Assembly: GCA_021818105.1 (NCBI GenBank)
Contig: JAKAFB010000024.1
Location: forward strand, 1 to 42,302
DNA: 42,302 nt
Reading direction: 5' to 3'
Source: Acidobacteriota bacterium
Lineage (GTDB): Bacteria > Acidobacteriota > Terriglobia > Terriglobales > Acidobacteriaceae
Position numbers and translations under genes: made by a program. The notes under the pieces were generated by a model that worked only from the letters and a program-made list of their open reading frames with translations, was not told where the DNA came from and searched no databases. Shown here piece after piece: positions 18,892 to 27,757 of the stretch (the first letter of the stretch is position 1; every line of letters starts with the position of its first letter).

Positions 18892-20469
18892 GTGACGACC
18901 GCAAAGCTCACTCCGGACCAAGGTTCATCCACGCCGTCCACGGGACTGGTGCAGAGCCTTGGCCTCTTCAGCTCCACCGCCATCGTGGCCGGTTCCATGA
19001 TCGGCTCCGGCATCTTCCTCGTCGATGCCGACATGGCCCGCATCACGGATTCCCCCGCGCTGCTCCTGGCCGCCTGGCTTATCACCGCTGTCATGACCAT
19101 GATTGGTGCGCTCAGCTATGGCGAGCTCGCTGCCATGATGCCCAAAGCCGGCGGCCAGTATGTTTACCTGCGTGAGTCGCTCGGCCCGCTCTGGGGCTTC
19201 CTCTACGGCTGGACGCTATTCCTCGTCATCCAGACCGGCACCATCGCCGCCGTCTGTGTTGCCTTCGGCAAGTTTCTCGGCGTCTTCTTTCCCACAATCT
19301 CCACAACCCACTGGCTGTGGCACATCGCGCATGTGCCCGCAATGCGCGTCGGCCCAATGGTGCTGGGCAACATGGAGATTGGCGTCAACACGGCCAACCT
19401 CACCGGCATCGTCATCGTCTTTCTGCTGGCCATCGTGAACGTTTTTGGAGTGCGGCTCGGCGCGCTCATTCAGAACATCTTCACCTCGGCCAAGGCGCTT
19501 TCTCTTGCTGCACTCGTCGTGCTGGCGTTCACCTTCGGACCGAATGACGCCGCATGGAACGCCAACTTCGGCCCCGGCTGGAGCCAGTTCTGGCAGAATG
19601 CCGGTTGGAGCATTCTACACCCCGTGCAGGTCGGCATCGGCGGACCCACTGTGCTCGTCAACATGCTCGTAATTCTCGCCGTCGTGCAGGTGGGTTCACT
19701 GTTCTCCTCCGATGCATGGAACAACGTCACATTCACGGCGGGCGAGGTCAGAAACCCGCGACGCAACCTGCCTCTCTCGCTCATTCTGGGCGCGGGCTTC
19801 GTGCTGACGATTTACATCTTGGTTACGCTCGGCTATCTGCTTGTGCTGCCCATGCACGGGGACCCGCATGGAGCCACAGCCCTGGCGCGTGGCCTGCAAC
19901 ATGCCACGGAAGATCGCGTCGCCACAGCGGTGCTCGAGCAGATCTTCCACACCGGCGGGGCTCAGCTGATGGCGGCAGCCATTCTCATCTCCACCTTCGG
20001 CTGCGCGAATGGCATGTCGCTCGCAGGCGCGCGTGTGTACTACGCCATGAGCCGGGACGGCCTCTTCTTCAAGTCTGTCGGTAAGCTACACCCTCGGTAC
20101 AAAACACCCGCCGCGGGTTTGCTTGTTCAGGCATGCTGGACAGCGTTGCTCTGCGTCTCCGGCTCTTACAGCCAACTGCTCGACTACATCATCTTTGCTG
20201 TTCTTGTGTTCTATATCCTCACCATCGCCGGACTGTTTGTCCTGCGTTTCAAACAACCGGATGCGCAGCGCCCGTACAAGGCGATTGGCTATCCGATTCT
20301 GCCCGCGCTCTACATCGTGATGGCCACGTGGATATGTATCGTATTATTGCGGTACAAGCCTCAATACACGTGGCCGGGTCTGGTACTAGTTCTGCTCGGG
20401 ATTCCCGTGTATCTCTTCTGGTCGCGGCGCTCCGCGCACCCAAAGGCTTCAGCAGTACTCACTCGTTGA
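18892..20469 (+). CDS. APC-superfamily amino acid permease
   Basis: A 525-residue integral membrane transporter with about 12-14 hydrophobic helices. The first helix contains the substrate-site glycine motif GSMIGSGIFLV, and the family segment SYGELAAMMPKAGGQYVYLRESLGP follows. AGEVRNPRRNLPLS lies between later helices. Resembles the LAT/amino-acid antiporter branch; substrate unknown. The start is a GTG at 18892, since no other in-frame start occurs before the first helix; the AAGG immediately before it is too close to be a convincing ribosome site. Followed after 18 bp by a second, different APC permease, so the two are probably co-transcribed. Confidence 0.9.
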   Translation: MTTAKLTPDQGSSTPSTGLVQSLGLFSSTAIVAGSMIGSGIFLVDADMARITDSPALLLAAWLITAVMTMIGALSYGELAAMMPKAGGQYVYLRESLGPLWGFLYGWTLFLVIQTGTIAAVCVAFGKFLGVFFPTISTTHWLWHIAHVPAMRVGPMVLGNMEIGVNTANLTGIVIVFLLAIVNVFGVRLGALIQNIFTSAKALSLAALVVLAFTFGPNDAAWNANFGPGWSQFWQNAGWSILHPVQVGIGGPTVLVNMLVILAVVQVGSLFSSDAWNNVTFTAGEVRNPRRNLPLSLILGAGFVLTIYILVTLGYLLVLPMHGDPHGATALARGLQHATEDRVATAVLEQIFHTGGAQLMAAAILISTFGCANGMSLAGARVYYAMSRDGLFFKSVGKLHPRYKTPAAGLLVQACWTALLCVSGSYSQLLDYIIFAVLVFYILTIAGLFVLRFKQPDAQRPYKAIGYPILPALYIVMATWICIVLLRYKPQYTWPGLVLVLLGIPVYLFWSRRSAHPKASAVLTR

Positions 20470-20487
20470 GGAGGACGTTCCTCGTTC

Positions 20488-22020
20488 ATGCCCAGATTGC
20501 TTCGCATCAAACCGATGTCGCTTCTCTCGCAGGAATCAAGCGACGAAGGTGAACACACGCTTAAGCGCTCACTGAGCGCCATGAATCTTGTCACGCTCGG
20601 CATCGGCGCCATCATTGGCGCAGGCATCTTTGTGCTCACCGGGCAAGCGGCAGCACAGCATGCGGGTCCGGCCGTCGCTCTCAGCTTTGTACTCGCGGGC
20701 ATCGTCTGTGCCTTTGCGGGCCTGTGCTATGCAGAGTTCGCATCCATCATCCCCATCGCGGGATCGGCATATACCTACGGCTATGCGACTCTCGGTGAGC
20801 TGGTCGCATGGATCATCGGCTGGGACCTTGGGCTGGAGTACGGCTTCGGTGCTGCGACCGTCGCCGCCGGCTGGTCAGGCTACTTCAACAGCCTGCTCCA
20901 GCAGGTCCACATCTATATCCCGCCGCAGCTTACGGCCACTCCCGGCACGCCGCTCGTCTTCTATCAGGATCACTGGTTACCCTTGGCGTCACTGCCGCCG
21001 GGTGTCAGTGCGGCCGGCCTGCAGCATGCAACCGGACTCTTCAACCTGGTGGCAATCCTCGCCGTGCTCGTCATTACCGCCGTGCTCGTGATCGGCATCA
21101 AAGAGTCGGCCAACCTGAACTCCGCGATTGTTGTGGTCAAGCTGGCCGTGGTGGGCATCTTCCTGGTGCTGGGCACATATTTTCTTTTCCGCCACCCGGG
21201 TCTCCTCGCGCAGAACTGGCATCCCTTCGTACCACCCGCCGACGGGCAGGGAAACTTCGGCTGGGCAGGCATTCCCAAGGCTGCCGCATCCATCTTCTTC
21301 GCCTACATCGGTTTTGATGCCGTCTCCACCGCAGCGCAGGAGGCGCGCAATCCGCAGAAGGACATGCCGCTGGGCATCCTCGGCTCTCTCGTCATCTGCA
21401 CAATTCTTTACATCATGGTCTCGCTGGTGCTCACCGGCCTGGTGAACTACAAGATGCTCAACGTGGCGGATCCGGTGGCGATCGGCATTGACGCCACGGG
21501 CGTCAGTTGGGGATCACTATTGGTGAAGATTGGCGCCGTCTTTGGGCTGGGCACGGTGATGCTGGTCATGCTGCTTGGCCAGTCGCGTGTCTTCTTTTCC
21601 ATGTCGCGTGACGGCCTTCTGCCCAAGTGGGCCTCGGAGATTCATCCGAAGTTCCGTACTCCATGGATCTCTACCATTGTTGTCGGTTGCGTTGCGGCCA
21701 TCATGCCAGGCTTTCTTTCCGTTGGGCGACTCGCGGAGCTGGTGAACATCGGCACGCTGCTGGCTTTCACCATTGTCTGCGCGGGTGTGTGGGTGCTGCG
21801 CGTGCGGCATCCTGACCTGCACCGTCCCTTCCGCACACCGTTTGTGCCGGTAGTGCCCATTCTCGGCATTGTGACTGCCCTCTACCTCATGCTCAATCTT
21901 CCGCTGATTACGTGGGCTGTGATGATAGGCTGGCTCATCATTGGTTTGATCATTTACTTCAGCTACTCCATCAAGCACAGCAAAGTACAGGCGCTCTCCT
22001 CGGCCTCGGAATTCGACTGA
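20488..22020 (+). CDS. APC-superfamily amino acid permease (cationic amino acid transporter type)
   Basis: A 510-residue transporter of the YfnA/CAT-like branch. The N-terminal cytoplasmic stretch HTLKRSLSAMNLVTLGIGAIIGAGIFVLTG leads into helix 1, and the family signature AYTYGYATLGELVAWIIGWDLGLEYGFG is present, as are FFAYIGFDAVSTAAQEARNPQKDMPLGI and SRVFFSMSRDGLLP. About 12 membrane helices. It is not a recent duplicate of the preceding permease. GAGGAGG lies 13 bases before the ATG at 20488, rather far; ATG at 20515 is an in-frame alternative. The gene ends at a strong hairpin shared with the convergent bacilliredoxin gene. Confidence 0.9.
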   Translation: MPRLLRIKPMSLLSQESSDEGEHTLKRSLSAMNLVTLGIGAIIGAGIFVLTGQAAAQHAGPAVALSFVLAGIVCAFAGLCYAEFASIIPIAGSAYTYGYATLGELVAWIIGWDLGLEYGFGAATVAAGWSGYFNSLLQQVHIYIPPQLTATPGTPLVFYQDHWLPLASLPPGVSAAGLQHATGLFNLVAILAVLVITAVLVIGIKESANLNSAIVVVKLAVVGIFLVLGTYFLFRHPGLLAQNWHPFVPPADGQGNFGWAGIPKAAASIFFAYIGFDAVSTAAQEARNPQKDMPLGILGSLVICTILYIMVSLVLTGLVNYKMLNVADPVAIGIDATGVSWGSLLVKIGAVFGLGTVMLVMLLGQSRVFFSMSRDGLLPKWASEIHPKFRTPWISTIVVGCVAAIMPGFLSVGRLAELVNIGTLLAFTIVCAGVWVLRVRHPDLHRPFRTPFVPVVPILGIVTALYLMLNLPLITWAVMIGWLIIGLIIYFSYSIKHSKVQALSSASEFD

Positions 22021-22039
22021 GTCGAGCGTACGCCAAAGC

Positions 22040-22069
22040 ACAATGGCCTCCCGCCCGGGAGGCCATTGT
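22040..22069. terminator. Bidirectional hairpin between permease and bacilliredoxin genes
   Basis: Perfect 13-bp inverted repeat ACAATGGCCTCCC/GGGAGGCCATTGT with a GCCC loop, placed between two convergent stop codons (22020 and 22095). The U-tract is missing on both sides, but stem strength and position support a bidirectional terminator. Confidence 0.8.
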
Positions 22070-22094
22070 CGTTGCAGCGATTATGTCGGTTTGT

Positions 22095-22523
22095 TTACGC
22101 GCTCGTCCTGGCACAGTGCTCGTCAAAGGCGCGCACCAGCTCACCGGCAATCTGCTGCGCCGTTGCCTGTTCAATCACGTAGCGCTGCATGAGATATACC
22201 AGCTTGCCGTCGCGCAGTATCGCAATGGCAGGGGAACTTGGCGGATTGCCTTCAAAATAGCTGCGTGCGCGTTCCGTGGCTTCGCGGTCCTGGCCGGCGA
22301 AGACCGTAATCTTCTGGTCAGGCTGATTGGTGGCATTTGCCAGCGCTAGCCGCACGCCGGGCCGCATCTTGCCCGCTGCGCAACCACAAATCGAGTTCAC
22401 CACCACCATCGTAGTACCGGGCTGGTGCAGCGCCGAATCTACTTCATCTGCTGTGCGGGTCTCTTGGATGCCAGCGCGCACAAGCTCCTCGCGCATGGGA
22501 ATCACCATAATTTCTGGGTACAT
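22095..22523 (-). CDS. Bacilliredoxin (BrxA/BrxB, DUF1094 family)
   Basis: A 142-residue thioredoxin-fold protein with the diagnostic CGC motif (C46-G-C48 in NSICGCAAGKMRP) and the conserved PPSSPAIAILRDGKLVYLMQRYVIE segment. In Firmicutes BrxA/BrxB remove bacillithiol from S-thiolated proteins; in other phyla the thiol partner is not established. Start ATG at 22523 with GGAGG five bases upstream and the family N-terminus MYPEIMVIPMREELVRAG. The frame is open far upstream antisense to murB, but that part is not coding. Divergent from murB across 72 bp. Confidence 0.93.
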   Translation of the reverse strand: MYPEIMVIPMREELVRAGIQETRTADEVDSALHQPGTTMVVVNSICGCAAGKMRPGVRLALANATNQPDQKITVFAGQDREATERARSYFEGNPPSSPAIAILRDGKLVYLMQRYVIEQATAQQIAGELVRAFDEHCARTSA

Positions 22524-22595
22524 TGTTGCCTCCGGCTCGGGGAAGTTGCCTGTTTCCATTTTACCGTCAAACGCTGGTGGTGTAGCCTTGTGCCG

Positions 22596-23651
22596 ATGCT
22601 TCTTCAAGAGAACACACCTCTGGCCTCCTTCACTACCTTCGGCGTCGGGGGCGCTGCACGGTGGTTTGTTCAGGCCTCGAGTGAAGAGGAGATTGCCGAA
22701 GCCGCAGCCTGGGCTGGTGAGCACGCGCAGCCATTGTTCGTGCTGGGCGGCGGCAGCAATCTGCTTGTGGCCGATGGCGGGTTCAACGGCATCGTGGTGC
22801 ACATTGCGCTCACAGGCATCACACGCCTGTCCACGCAGCAGGACGCGGCTCAAGTTATTTATCAGGCTGCAGCCGGCGAAAGCTGGGATGGTTTTGTCGA
22901 GTGCACTGTTGCCGACAACTGCGCCGGTATCGAGTGCCTCGCCGGAATTCCCGGCACCGTCGGCGGAACACCCGTGCAGAACGTTGGCGCATACGGTCAG
23001 GAAGTCGCCTCCAGCATCGAATGCGTGCGTGCCTACGACCTGATGGAGCACAGATTTGTCGAATTCAGCGCTGCCGAGTGCGGCTTCGCCTATCGTCGCA
23101 GCCGCTTCAACTCGACGGATCGTGGCCGCTATGTAGTCACCCGCGTAGACTATCGGTTGACGCAGGATGGAAAGCCAACGCTCCTCTATTCTGATTTGCA
23201 ACGCAGTTTTCGCTCGGGGGCGAATCCAACGCTTGCAGAGGTTGCGGCCGCTGTGCGTCATGTGCGGCAGGCAAAAGGAATGCTGCTGGTTGAGGGTGAT
23301 CCGAATTGCCGCAGTGCAGGCAGCTTCTTCAAGAACCCCGTGGCAACAGATGGGCAGGTACGGCACATTGCATCCGTCTGCGGCGAAGATCCGCCACGCT
23401 TTCCTGCTGGTCCCGAGCATCAAGGCGCAGCGCACAAGATCCCGGCGGCATGGCTCATTGAGCATGCAGGATTCGCAAAAGGCTACACGCTAGGCGCGGC
23501 AGGGCTGTCTTCGCGGCACACACTGGCACTCATCAATCGCGGAGGCGCCTCGGCGCAGGAGATTCTTGCTTTGGCCACTCAAATTGCCGATACGGTGGAG
23601 ACGCACTTTGGCATCCGGCTGGAGATGGAGCCCGTGCTCGTGGGCTTCTGA
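22596..23651 (+). CDS. murB: UDP-N-acetylenolpyruvoylglucosamine reductase
   Basis: A 351-residue FAD-dependent MurB, reducing the enolpyruvyl group to make UDP-MurNAc for peptidoglycan. The FAD domain contains TTFGVGGAARWFV, LGGGSNLLVADGGF and GIPGTVGGTPVQNVGAYGQE. The active-site Ser is in RSAGSFFKNP. The protein has the type I arrangement, including the YRRSRF Tyr loop and the C-terminal EMEPVLVGF in place of LEPEVRFI-like ends. It stands outside any mur/fts cluster. ATG at 22596 is used; GTG at 22590 is equally possible, and neither has a good Shine-Dalgarno. thrC follows 61 bp downstream. Confidence 0.94.
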   Translation: MLLQENTPLASFTTFGVGGAARWFVQASSEEEIAEAAAWAGEHAQPLFVLGGGSNLLVADGGFNGIVVHIALTGITRLSTQQDAAQVIYQAAAGESWDGFVECTVADNCAGIECLAGIPGTVGGTPVQNVGAYGQEVASSIECVRAYDLMEHRFVEFSAAECGFAYRRSRFNSTDRGRYVVTRVDYRLTQDGKPTLLYSDLQRSFRSGANPTLAEVAAAVRHVRQAKGMLLVEGDPNCRSAGSFFKNPVATDGQVRHIASVCGEDPPRFPAGPEHQGAAHKIPAAWLIEHAGFAKGYTLGAAGLSSRHTLALINRGGASAQEILALATQIADTVETHFGIRLEMEPVLVGF

Positions 23652-23712
23652 GCGCGGCAGGGAAGTCCACAGGCCGCAAAATCCGCCTCAGGCTGATAAC
23701 CTAAAGCCAGGC

Positions 23713-25068
23713 ATGAACGACAATCTGCACAAGTTACGCTGTTTCGGCTGCGGAGACCTAATCTCTGGCTCCGATGCCCGGCCTGATTTTCGCTGCGCCA
23801 AGTGTGGCGATCTCTTTGAAGTGGAGTATGTGGGCTGGAGCCAGCGTGGAGGACATGACCGTCCTAATCCCGGCGCGCTCAAGTGGCTCTGGCGCGAGCG
23901 GCGCAGCTCGTTTGACGCGCTTGACCAGTCCGGAGTTTGGCGATTCCGCGAACTGCTTCCCATCCTTGACAGCTTCGGCGATGCCGTGACGTTGCGCGAG
24001 GGCAATACGCCGCTCTATCCGCTGGCGCGCGTGGCAATAGCACTTGGCATGGATCGGCTTTATGCCAAACATCAGGGCATGAATCCCACAGGATCGTTTA
24101 AGGACACTGGCATGACCGCAGCCCTGAGCGTTGCGCATGAGCGCGGCTTTGAATGGGTCGCATGCGCATCAACGGGCAATACCTCGGCTGCCATGGCCGC
24201 CTACGCGGCTCGCGCGGGCTTGCGCAGCCTGGTCCTGATTCCCGAAGGCAAAATAGCCTGGGGCAAGCTCTCGCAGGCTATGGACTACGGCGCTGTGACC
24301 TGCCAGTTGAAGACCGACTTCGATGGCTGTGTGCGCGTGCTTACTGAGATTGTGCGCGAAGCGCCGATTTATCTTTTGAACTCCGTAAATCCTTATCGTC
24401 TGGAAGGGCAGAAGACTCCGGCCTTTGAAATAGCCGAAGCCTTTGACTGGAATGTTCCTGACCACCTTATTGTCCCCGGCGGCAACCTCGCCAACAGTTC
24501 TGCGCTCGGCAAGGGCTTTCACGAACTGCATGAGCTGGGCCTCGTGGCCCACGTGCCGCACATCTCAGTGATTCAGGCCGAGGGCGCGAACCCACTGGTG
24601 CGCAGCCTAGCCACGAGTCAGGGCGCAACCATGGAGCCAGTGGAGGCGCATACGCGCGCCACAGCAATTCGCATTGGCAACCCGGCCTCCTGGCGTAAGG
24701 CCGCGCGTGTGATTAAGCAGACGGGCGGCTGGTGCCTGGATGTGACCGAAACCGAGATTGCGATTGCCAAAGCGGAACTGGGTGCGGAAGGTCTCGGTTG
24801 CGAGCCTGCATCCGCAGTGACGCTGGCAGGTTTGAAGAAGTTACGCGCAGACGGCCGCGTGGCTGCGGGGGAAACCGTTGTACTGCTGCTCACCGGTCAC
24901 ACCTTGAAAGACGCGGATTACACCATCGACTTCCATCGCGGAACGTTGCTCAGCGAGAAGGAACTTGCCGGCCATGAAGCCGAGGTTAACAGCTTGCGGC
25001 GCAATGCCGTGGCAGTGGACGCCACTCCTGCGGCCGTGCTGGCCGCGCTGAAGGGCAGCGTGGGATGA
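23713..25068 (+). CDS. thrC: Threonine synthase
   Basis: A 451-residue PLP enzyme converting O-phosphohomoserine to threonine. An N-terminal zinc-ribbon-like segment (CFGCGD...CAKCGDLFEVEY) precedes the fold-type II core, with LREGNTPLYPL, the PLP-lysine motif HQGMNPTGSFKDTGM, ACASTGNTSAAMAAYAARAG and LIVPGGNLANSSALGKG. The ATG at 23713 begins the ribbon directly; the frame is open upstream into murB, but that is overlap. Its stop overlaps the start of thrB by four bases (ATGA), so the two are translationally coupled and make the last two steps of threonine synthesis in reverse gene order. Confidence 0.95.
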   Translation: MNDNLHKLRCFGCGDLISGSDARPDFRCAKCGDLFEVEYVGWSQRGGHDRPNPGALKWLWRERRSSFDALDQSGVWRFRELLPILDSFGDAVTLREGNTPLYPLARVAIALGMDRLYAKHQGMNPTGSFKDTGMTAALSVAHERGFEWVACASTGNTSAAMAAYAARAGLRSLVLIPEGKIAWGKLSQAMDYGAVTCQLKTDFDGCVRVLTEIVREAPIYLLNSVNPYRLEGQKTPAFEIAEAFDWNVPDHLIVPGGNLANSSALGKGFHELHELGLVAHVPHISVIQAEGANPLVRSLATSQGATMEPVEAHTRATAIRIGNPASWRKAARVIKQTGGWCLDVTETEIAIAKAELGAEGLGCEPASAVTLAGLKKLRADGRVAAGETVVLLLTGHTLKDADYTIDFHRGTLLSEKELAGHEAEVNSLRRNAVAVDATPAAVLAALKGSVG

Positions 25069-25979
25069 GTGCTCCGCTGCGTCTCCGTATGCCCGCCACA
25101 TCCGCAAATTTAGGGCCCGGCTTTGACGCCGCTGCTGTGGCGCTGGATTTCTATCTGGAAATCGAAGCCGTCGAAGCCGACGATTTTTCCATTCAGGCAA
25201 CGGGCCGGGATGCCGAACGCTGTGCGCGCCTTGAGGATAACCTCATCCTCGAGAACTACAAGAGGCTGCTGCAAGAGAACGATCGGCCCATCGTGCCTTT
25301 ATCAATTCGCATGGCAAACGGCATTCCTTTGGGCATGGGCTGTGGGTCTTCAGCAGCGGGCAGGTTGGCGGCTATTGCGCTGGCTGTTCATTTCGGGCAT
25401 CTCGGGTGGACGGACGGGCAGATTCTCGAAGAGGCCTGTGTGCTGGAAGGACACCCGGACAACGCTGTCGCCTGCTGGGTGGGAGGATTTGTCACCGCTG
25501 CAACTGAAGGGCGGTCCATCCGCTTTGCTCGCGTTGAGCCACCGGCACAATGGCGGGCCATCATTGTGTTGCCCGCCAATCCTCTGGCCACCAGCCAGGC
25601 GCGCGCTGTGTTACCTGCAAGTTACTCGCGGGCGGATGCCGTAAGCAATATTCAGGCCGTTTCCTTGCTGGGCCTTGCCTTCGCCTTGGAGCGCGGTGAC
25701 CTGCTTCGGGTGGCGATGAAGGATCGCCTGCATCAGCCTTATCGCGAATCCATTTGCCCTTTGCTGCCGCGCCTGCTGCCGCTGGCCGGCCGGAATGGGA
25801 TTCTTGGCGCTGCATTGAGTGGCGCAGGCCCGGCCATGCTTGTCATCGTAGGAGACCGGGAGAGCATTCCTCCAGCGTCCATCCTCATCAGGCAGGCAAT
25901 CAGCGATTTGCCGGATGCGGAACTGCTGGAATGCCGCTTCGCCTTGAGCGGATCTCTGAGAGAATCCGGGCAATGCTGA
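25065..25979 (+). CDS. thrB: Homoserine kinase
   Basis: A 304-residue GHMP kinase that phosphorylates homoserine. The N-terminus PATSANLGPGFDAAAVAL is diagnostic, the ATP loop IPLGMGCGSSAAG lies at residues 87-99, and GAALSGAGPAMLVI is the C-terminal GHMP motif. Start overlaps the thrC stop as ATGA. The product supplies the substrate of the upstream-encoded threonine synthase; hom and lysC are not in the window. Confidence 0.95.
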   Translation: MSAPLRLRMPATSANLGPGFDAAAVALDFYLEIEAVEADDFSIQATGRDAERCARLEDNLILENYKRLLQENDRPIVPLSIRMANGIPLGMGCGSSAAGRLAAIALAVHFGHLGWTDGQILEEACVLEGHPDNAVACWVGGFVTAATEGRSIRFARVEPPAQWRAIIVLPANPLATSQARAVLPASYSRADAVSNIQAVSLLGLAFALERGDLLRVAMKDRLHQPYRESICPLLPRLLPLAGRNGILGAALSGAGPAMLVIVGDRESIPPASILIRQAISDLPDAELLECRFALSGSLRESGQC

Positions 25980-26406
25980 GCCCGCGCTTCGCATATCGTG
26001 CCTGGTGGCTTGAGTCCATGCCCGCAGACGGAAAAAGGTTGCAAATCAGTAATATTGAGCGGCTGTAAGGGTAACGGTACGAGCACTCACCCGCCGGTTA
26101 TTCTCCTATCGATTACCTAAGTTTTCTTGCTAATGTGCGGCAGAATCCATACATTCGCTGCGTGGGCAGTTCTGGGGGAGGGCTGCTCTAGCGCCCGTGA
26201 TCCATTCAGGATCCGGGCGCTCTTGATTTATGCGCCCTATTGCTCCTTTTCGAGGCAGACCGATTCCACTCCAATTCACCGCATTCCCACTATTCGCCCC
26301 ACGGTGAGCACTGCTGTGACCTGCGACCTTTTATGGCGCACCCGCATCCCATAGAATGACAATATAGCCCGCGAATCTGAAATGACGAGAAGGGCAAGGG
26401 AGGAAC
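25980..26406. other. 427-bp intergenic region between thrB and trxA
   Basis: No coding frame could be supported; the short open frames have no family features. A strong hairpin lies at 26190-26221. The trxA ribosome site GGGAGG is at the right end. A possible -10 AATATAG stretch (around 26364) precedes trxA, without a convincing -35. Confidence 0.45.
26190..26221 (+). terminator. Hairpin with single bulge, likely thrCB terminator
   Basis: AGCGCCCG pairs with CGGGCGCT and GATCC with GGATC, separated by one bulged T, with a five-base ATTCA loop: 13 base pairs in all. The downstream sequence CTTGATTTATG is only moderately U-rich. It is 210 bp after thrB. Confidence 0.6.
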
Positions 26407-26739
26407 ATGGCTGGAGCAGGTGTGCTGGAAGTAAGCGATGCAACGTTTGACCAGGAGGTGCTGCGGAGTGAGCAGCCCGTGCTGGTGGATTTCTGGGCGG
26501 TGTGGTGCGGGCCATGTAAGGCGATCGCGCCCATCGTGGATAGCGTGGCGGCATCTTATGCCGGCAAAATCAAAGTGGCCAAGGTCAATGTAGACGAGAA
26601 CGGCGCAACGCCTTCGCGCTATGGGATCCGCGGCATTCCGACGCTGCTGTTTTTCAAGGGCGGCAAGGTGGCAGACCAGGTTGTGGGTTATGCTCCGCAG
26701 AATGTGATCGAGGAGAAAGTCCAGCGTCTGCTCGCGTAG
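26407..26739 (+). CDS. trxA: Thioredoxin
   Basis: A 110-residue cytoplasmic thioredoxin with the active site WCGPC (C34, C37), the preceding PVLVDFWAVW strand, the cis-proline in GIPTLLFFKGG and a final helix VIEEKVQRLL. Length and motif are standard, so it should serve as a general disulfide reductant. GGGAGGAAC precedes the ATG. It ends at a strong terminator shared with lexA. Confidence 0.97.
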   Translation: MAGAGVLEVSDATFDQEVLRSEQPVLVDFWAVWCGPCKAIAPIVDSVAASYAGKIKVAKVNVDENGATPSRYGIRGIPTLLFFKGGKVADQVVGYAPQNVIEEKVQRLLA

Positions 26740-26765
26740 GATTCCTTTCGGATGGATGGACATAA

Positions 26766-26792
26766 GAAAGCCCGGCGTAGCGCCGGGCTTTC
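26766..26792. terminator. Bidirectional terminator between trxA and lexA
   Basis: Perfect 12-bp stem GAAAGCCCGGCG/CGCCGGGCTTTC with a TAG loop, between the convergent stop codons of trxA (26739) and lexA (26819). The A and T bases at the stem ends give short U-runs in both directions. Confidence 0.88.
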
Positions 26793-26818
26793 GTTATTGG
26801 GAATGCCGTAGTACAGCA

Positions 26819-27424
26819 TCAGCGATACTTACGCAGAACCCCGAGAACGCGCCCCTGAATGGCGACTTGGGAGGCCTGCACATAGATGGGTTCCATCTCA
26901 ATGTTCGAGGGCTGCAGCCGTACCAGTGATCCTTCGGGATAAAAGCGCTTAAGGGTAGTTTCTGACCCATGCACCAGAGCGACCACAATGTCTCCTTGGC
27001 GGGCAGTACGCGTGCGCTCAACCAGCACGTAATCGCCGTTGATGATGTGTTCGTCGCGCATGGATTCCCCGCGCACCTCCAGCGCAAACACGTCTCGGTT
27101 GCCGACAACATCGTGCAGGGAGATGCTTTCCGGCAGTTCAGGCGTCTCGACGGGGAGACCGGCAGCGATACGCCCAGCCAATGGCAGACGGTCGCTGGTC
27201 CTTGAACGTGTTCCAGGTGGCAACACATCGATGGAGCGGCTGCGGTTATGGACGCGGTCCAGCATCCCCTTCCGCTCAAGGTTGGTGATGTGTTTGTGTA
27301 CGGTCGCCAGGCTCTTCAGCCCCATGCCGCGCGCAATCTCCTCAAAAGAGGGCGAATAGCCATTGCGTGTGACAAACGATTCGAGGAAATCGAGAATCTC
27401 TTTTTGCCTTCGGGTGACAGCCAT
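26819..27424 (-). CDS. lexA: LexA SOS repressor
   Basis: A 201-residue LexA. The N-terminal winged helix (1-68) contains TRRQKEILDFLESF and KSLATVHKHITNLERKGML. The self-cleavage site is A88-G89 in RIAAG, and the Ser-Lys dyad is S121 (GESM) and K159 (TLKRF), so RecA-stimulated autoproteolysis should work. The ATG at 27424 begins the conserved N-terminus. No Shine-Dalgarno precedes it; instead a perfect TATAAT ends six bases upstream of the ATG, implying a leaderless message. A direct repeat within the promoter spacer is the likely self-operator. Confidence 0.96.
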   Translation of the reverse strand: MAVTRRQKEILDFLESFVTRNGYSPSFEEIARGMGLKSLATVHKHITNLERKGMLDRVHNRSRSIDVLPPGTRSRTSDRLPLAGRIAAGLPVETPELPESISLHDVVGNRDVFALEVRGESMRDEHIINGDYVLVERTRTARQGDIVVALVHGSETTLKRFYPEGSLVRLQPSNIEMEPIYVQASQVAIQGRVLGVLRKYR

Positions 27425-27430
27425 GGGCGC

Positions 27431-27458
27431 ATTATAGCGAATAAAAAGCGAATCGCAA
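27431..27458 (-). promoter_or_regulatory. lexA promoter with direct-repeat operator in the spacer
   Basis: On the minus strand: TTGCGA (-35, 27458-27453), a 16-bp spacer, then TATAAT (-10, 27436-27431). The spacer together with the last base of the -35 is ATTCGC-N5-ATTCGC, a perfect 6-bp direct repeat with 11-bp period. Transcription would start at or next to the lexA ATG (27424). The period matches the GTTC-N7-GTTC arrangement known for alphaproteobacterial LexA boxes, though the sequence differs. A repressor bound here would block its own gene. Confidence 0.72.
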
Positions 27459-27757
27459 CCTCATTTTTCTATTCCTGTTCGCAAATGTACCGTCTGGGCA
27501 CCGCAGCGTCTCTCCTTGACGTGTAATCCGAGGCCAGTGTCTCGAATAGGCGTGTTCGTGCTCACTATTTTGGGACTACTGCTTGTGCAATCCCGTTCCA
27601 GGAATCTGCACGATTTCATTTCTCTTATTTTCATTGTGTTTCAACTTGCAACACAGCAAGGTGAAGTGGAGCCGCACGTGTGCAAATGCTTAACCTTGAG
27701 GCCACTCGAGAATAGCAAGTGCAGAACGGGCGGCAATGAACAGCACGGAAGGTAGCT
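27459..27757. other. Remaining lexA / response-regulator intergenic region
   Basis: About 300 bp upstream of the OmpR-type regulator. It is AT-richer than its flanks and contains a short dyad CTTGC-N6-GCAAG (about 27646-27661). No promoter for the regulator could be assigned with confidence and no small gene is apparent. Confidence 0.4.

Noticed and set aside
22524..23465. Upstream extension of the bacilliredoxin frame (about 314 extra codons)
   Set aside because: It lies antisense to murB, and the bacilliredoxin family N-terminus with a good ribosome site begins at 22523.
26127..26354. 75-codon frame between thrB and trxA
   Set aside because: It spans the strong hairpin at 26190-26221 and has no protein features.
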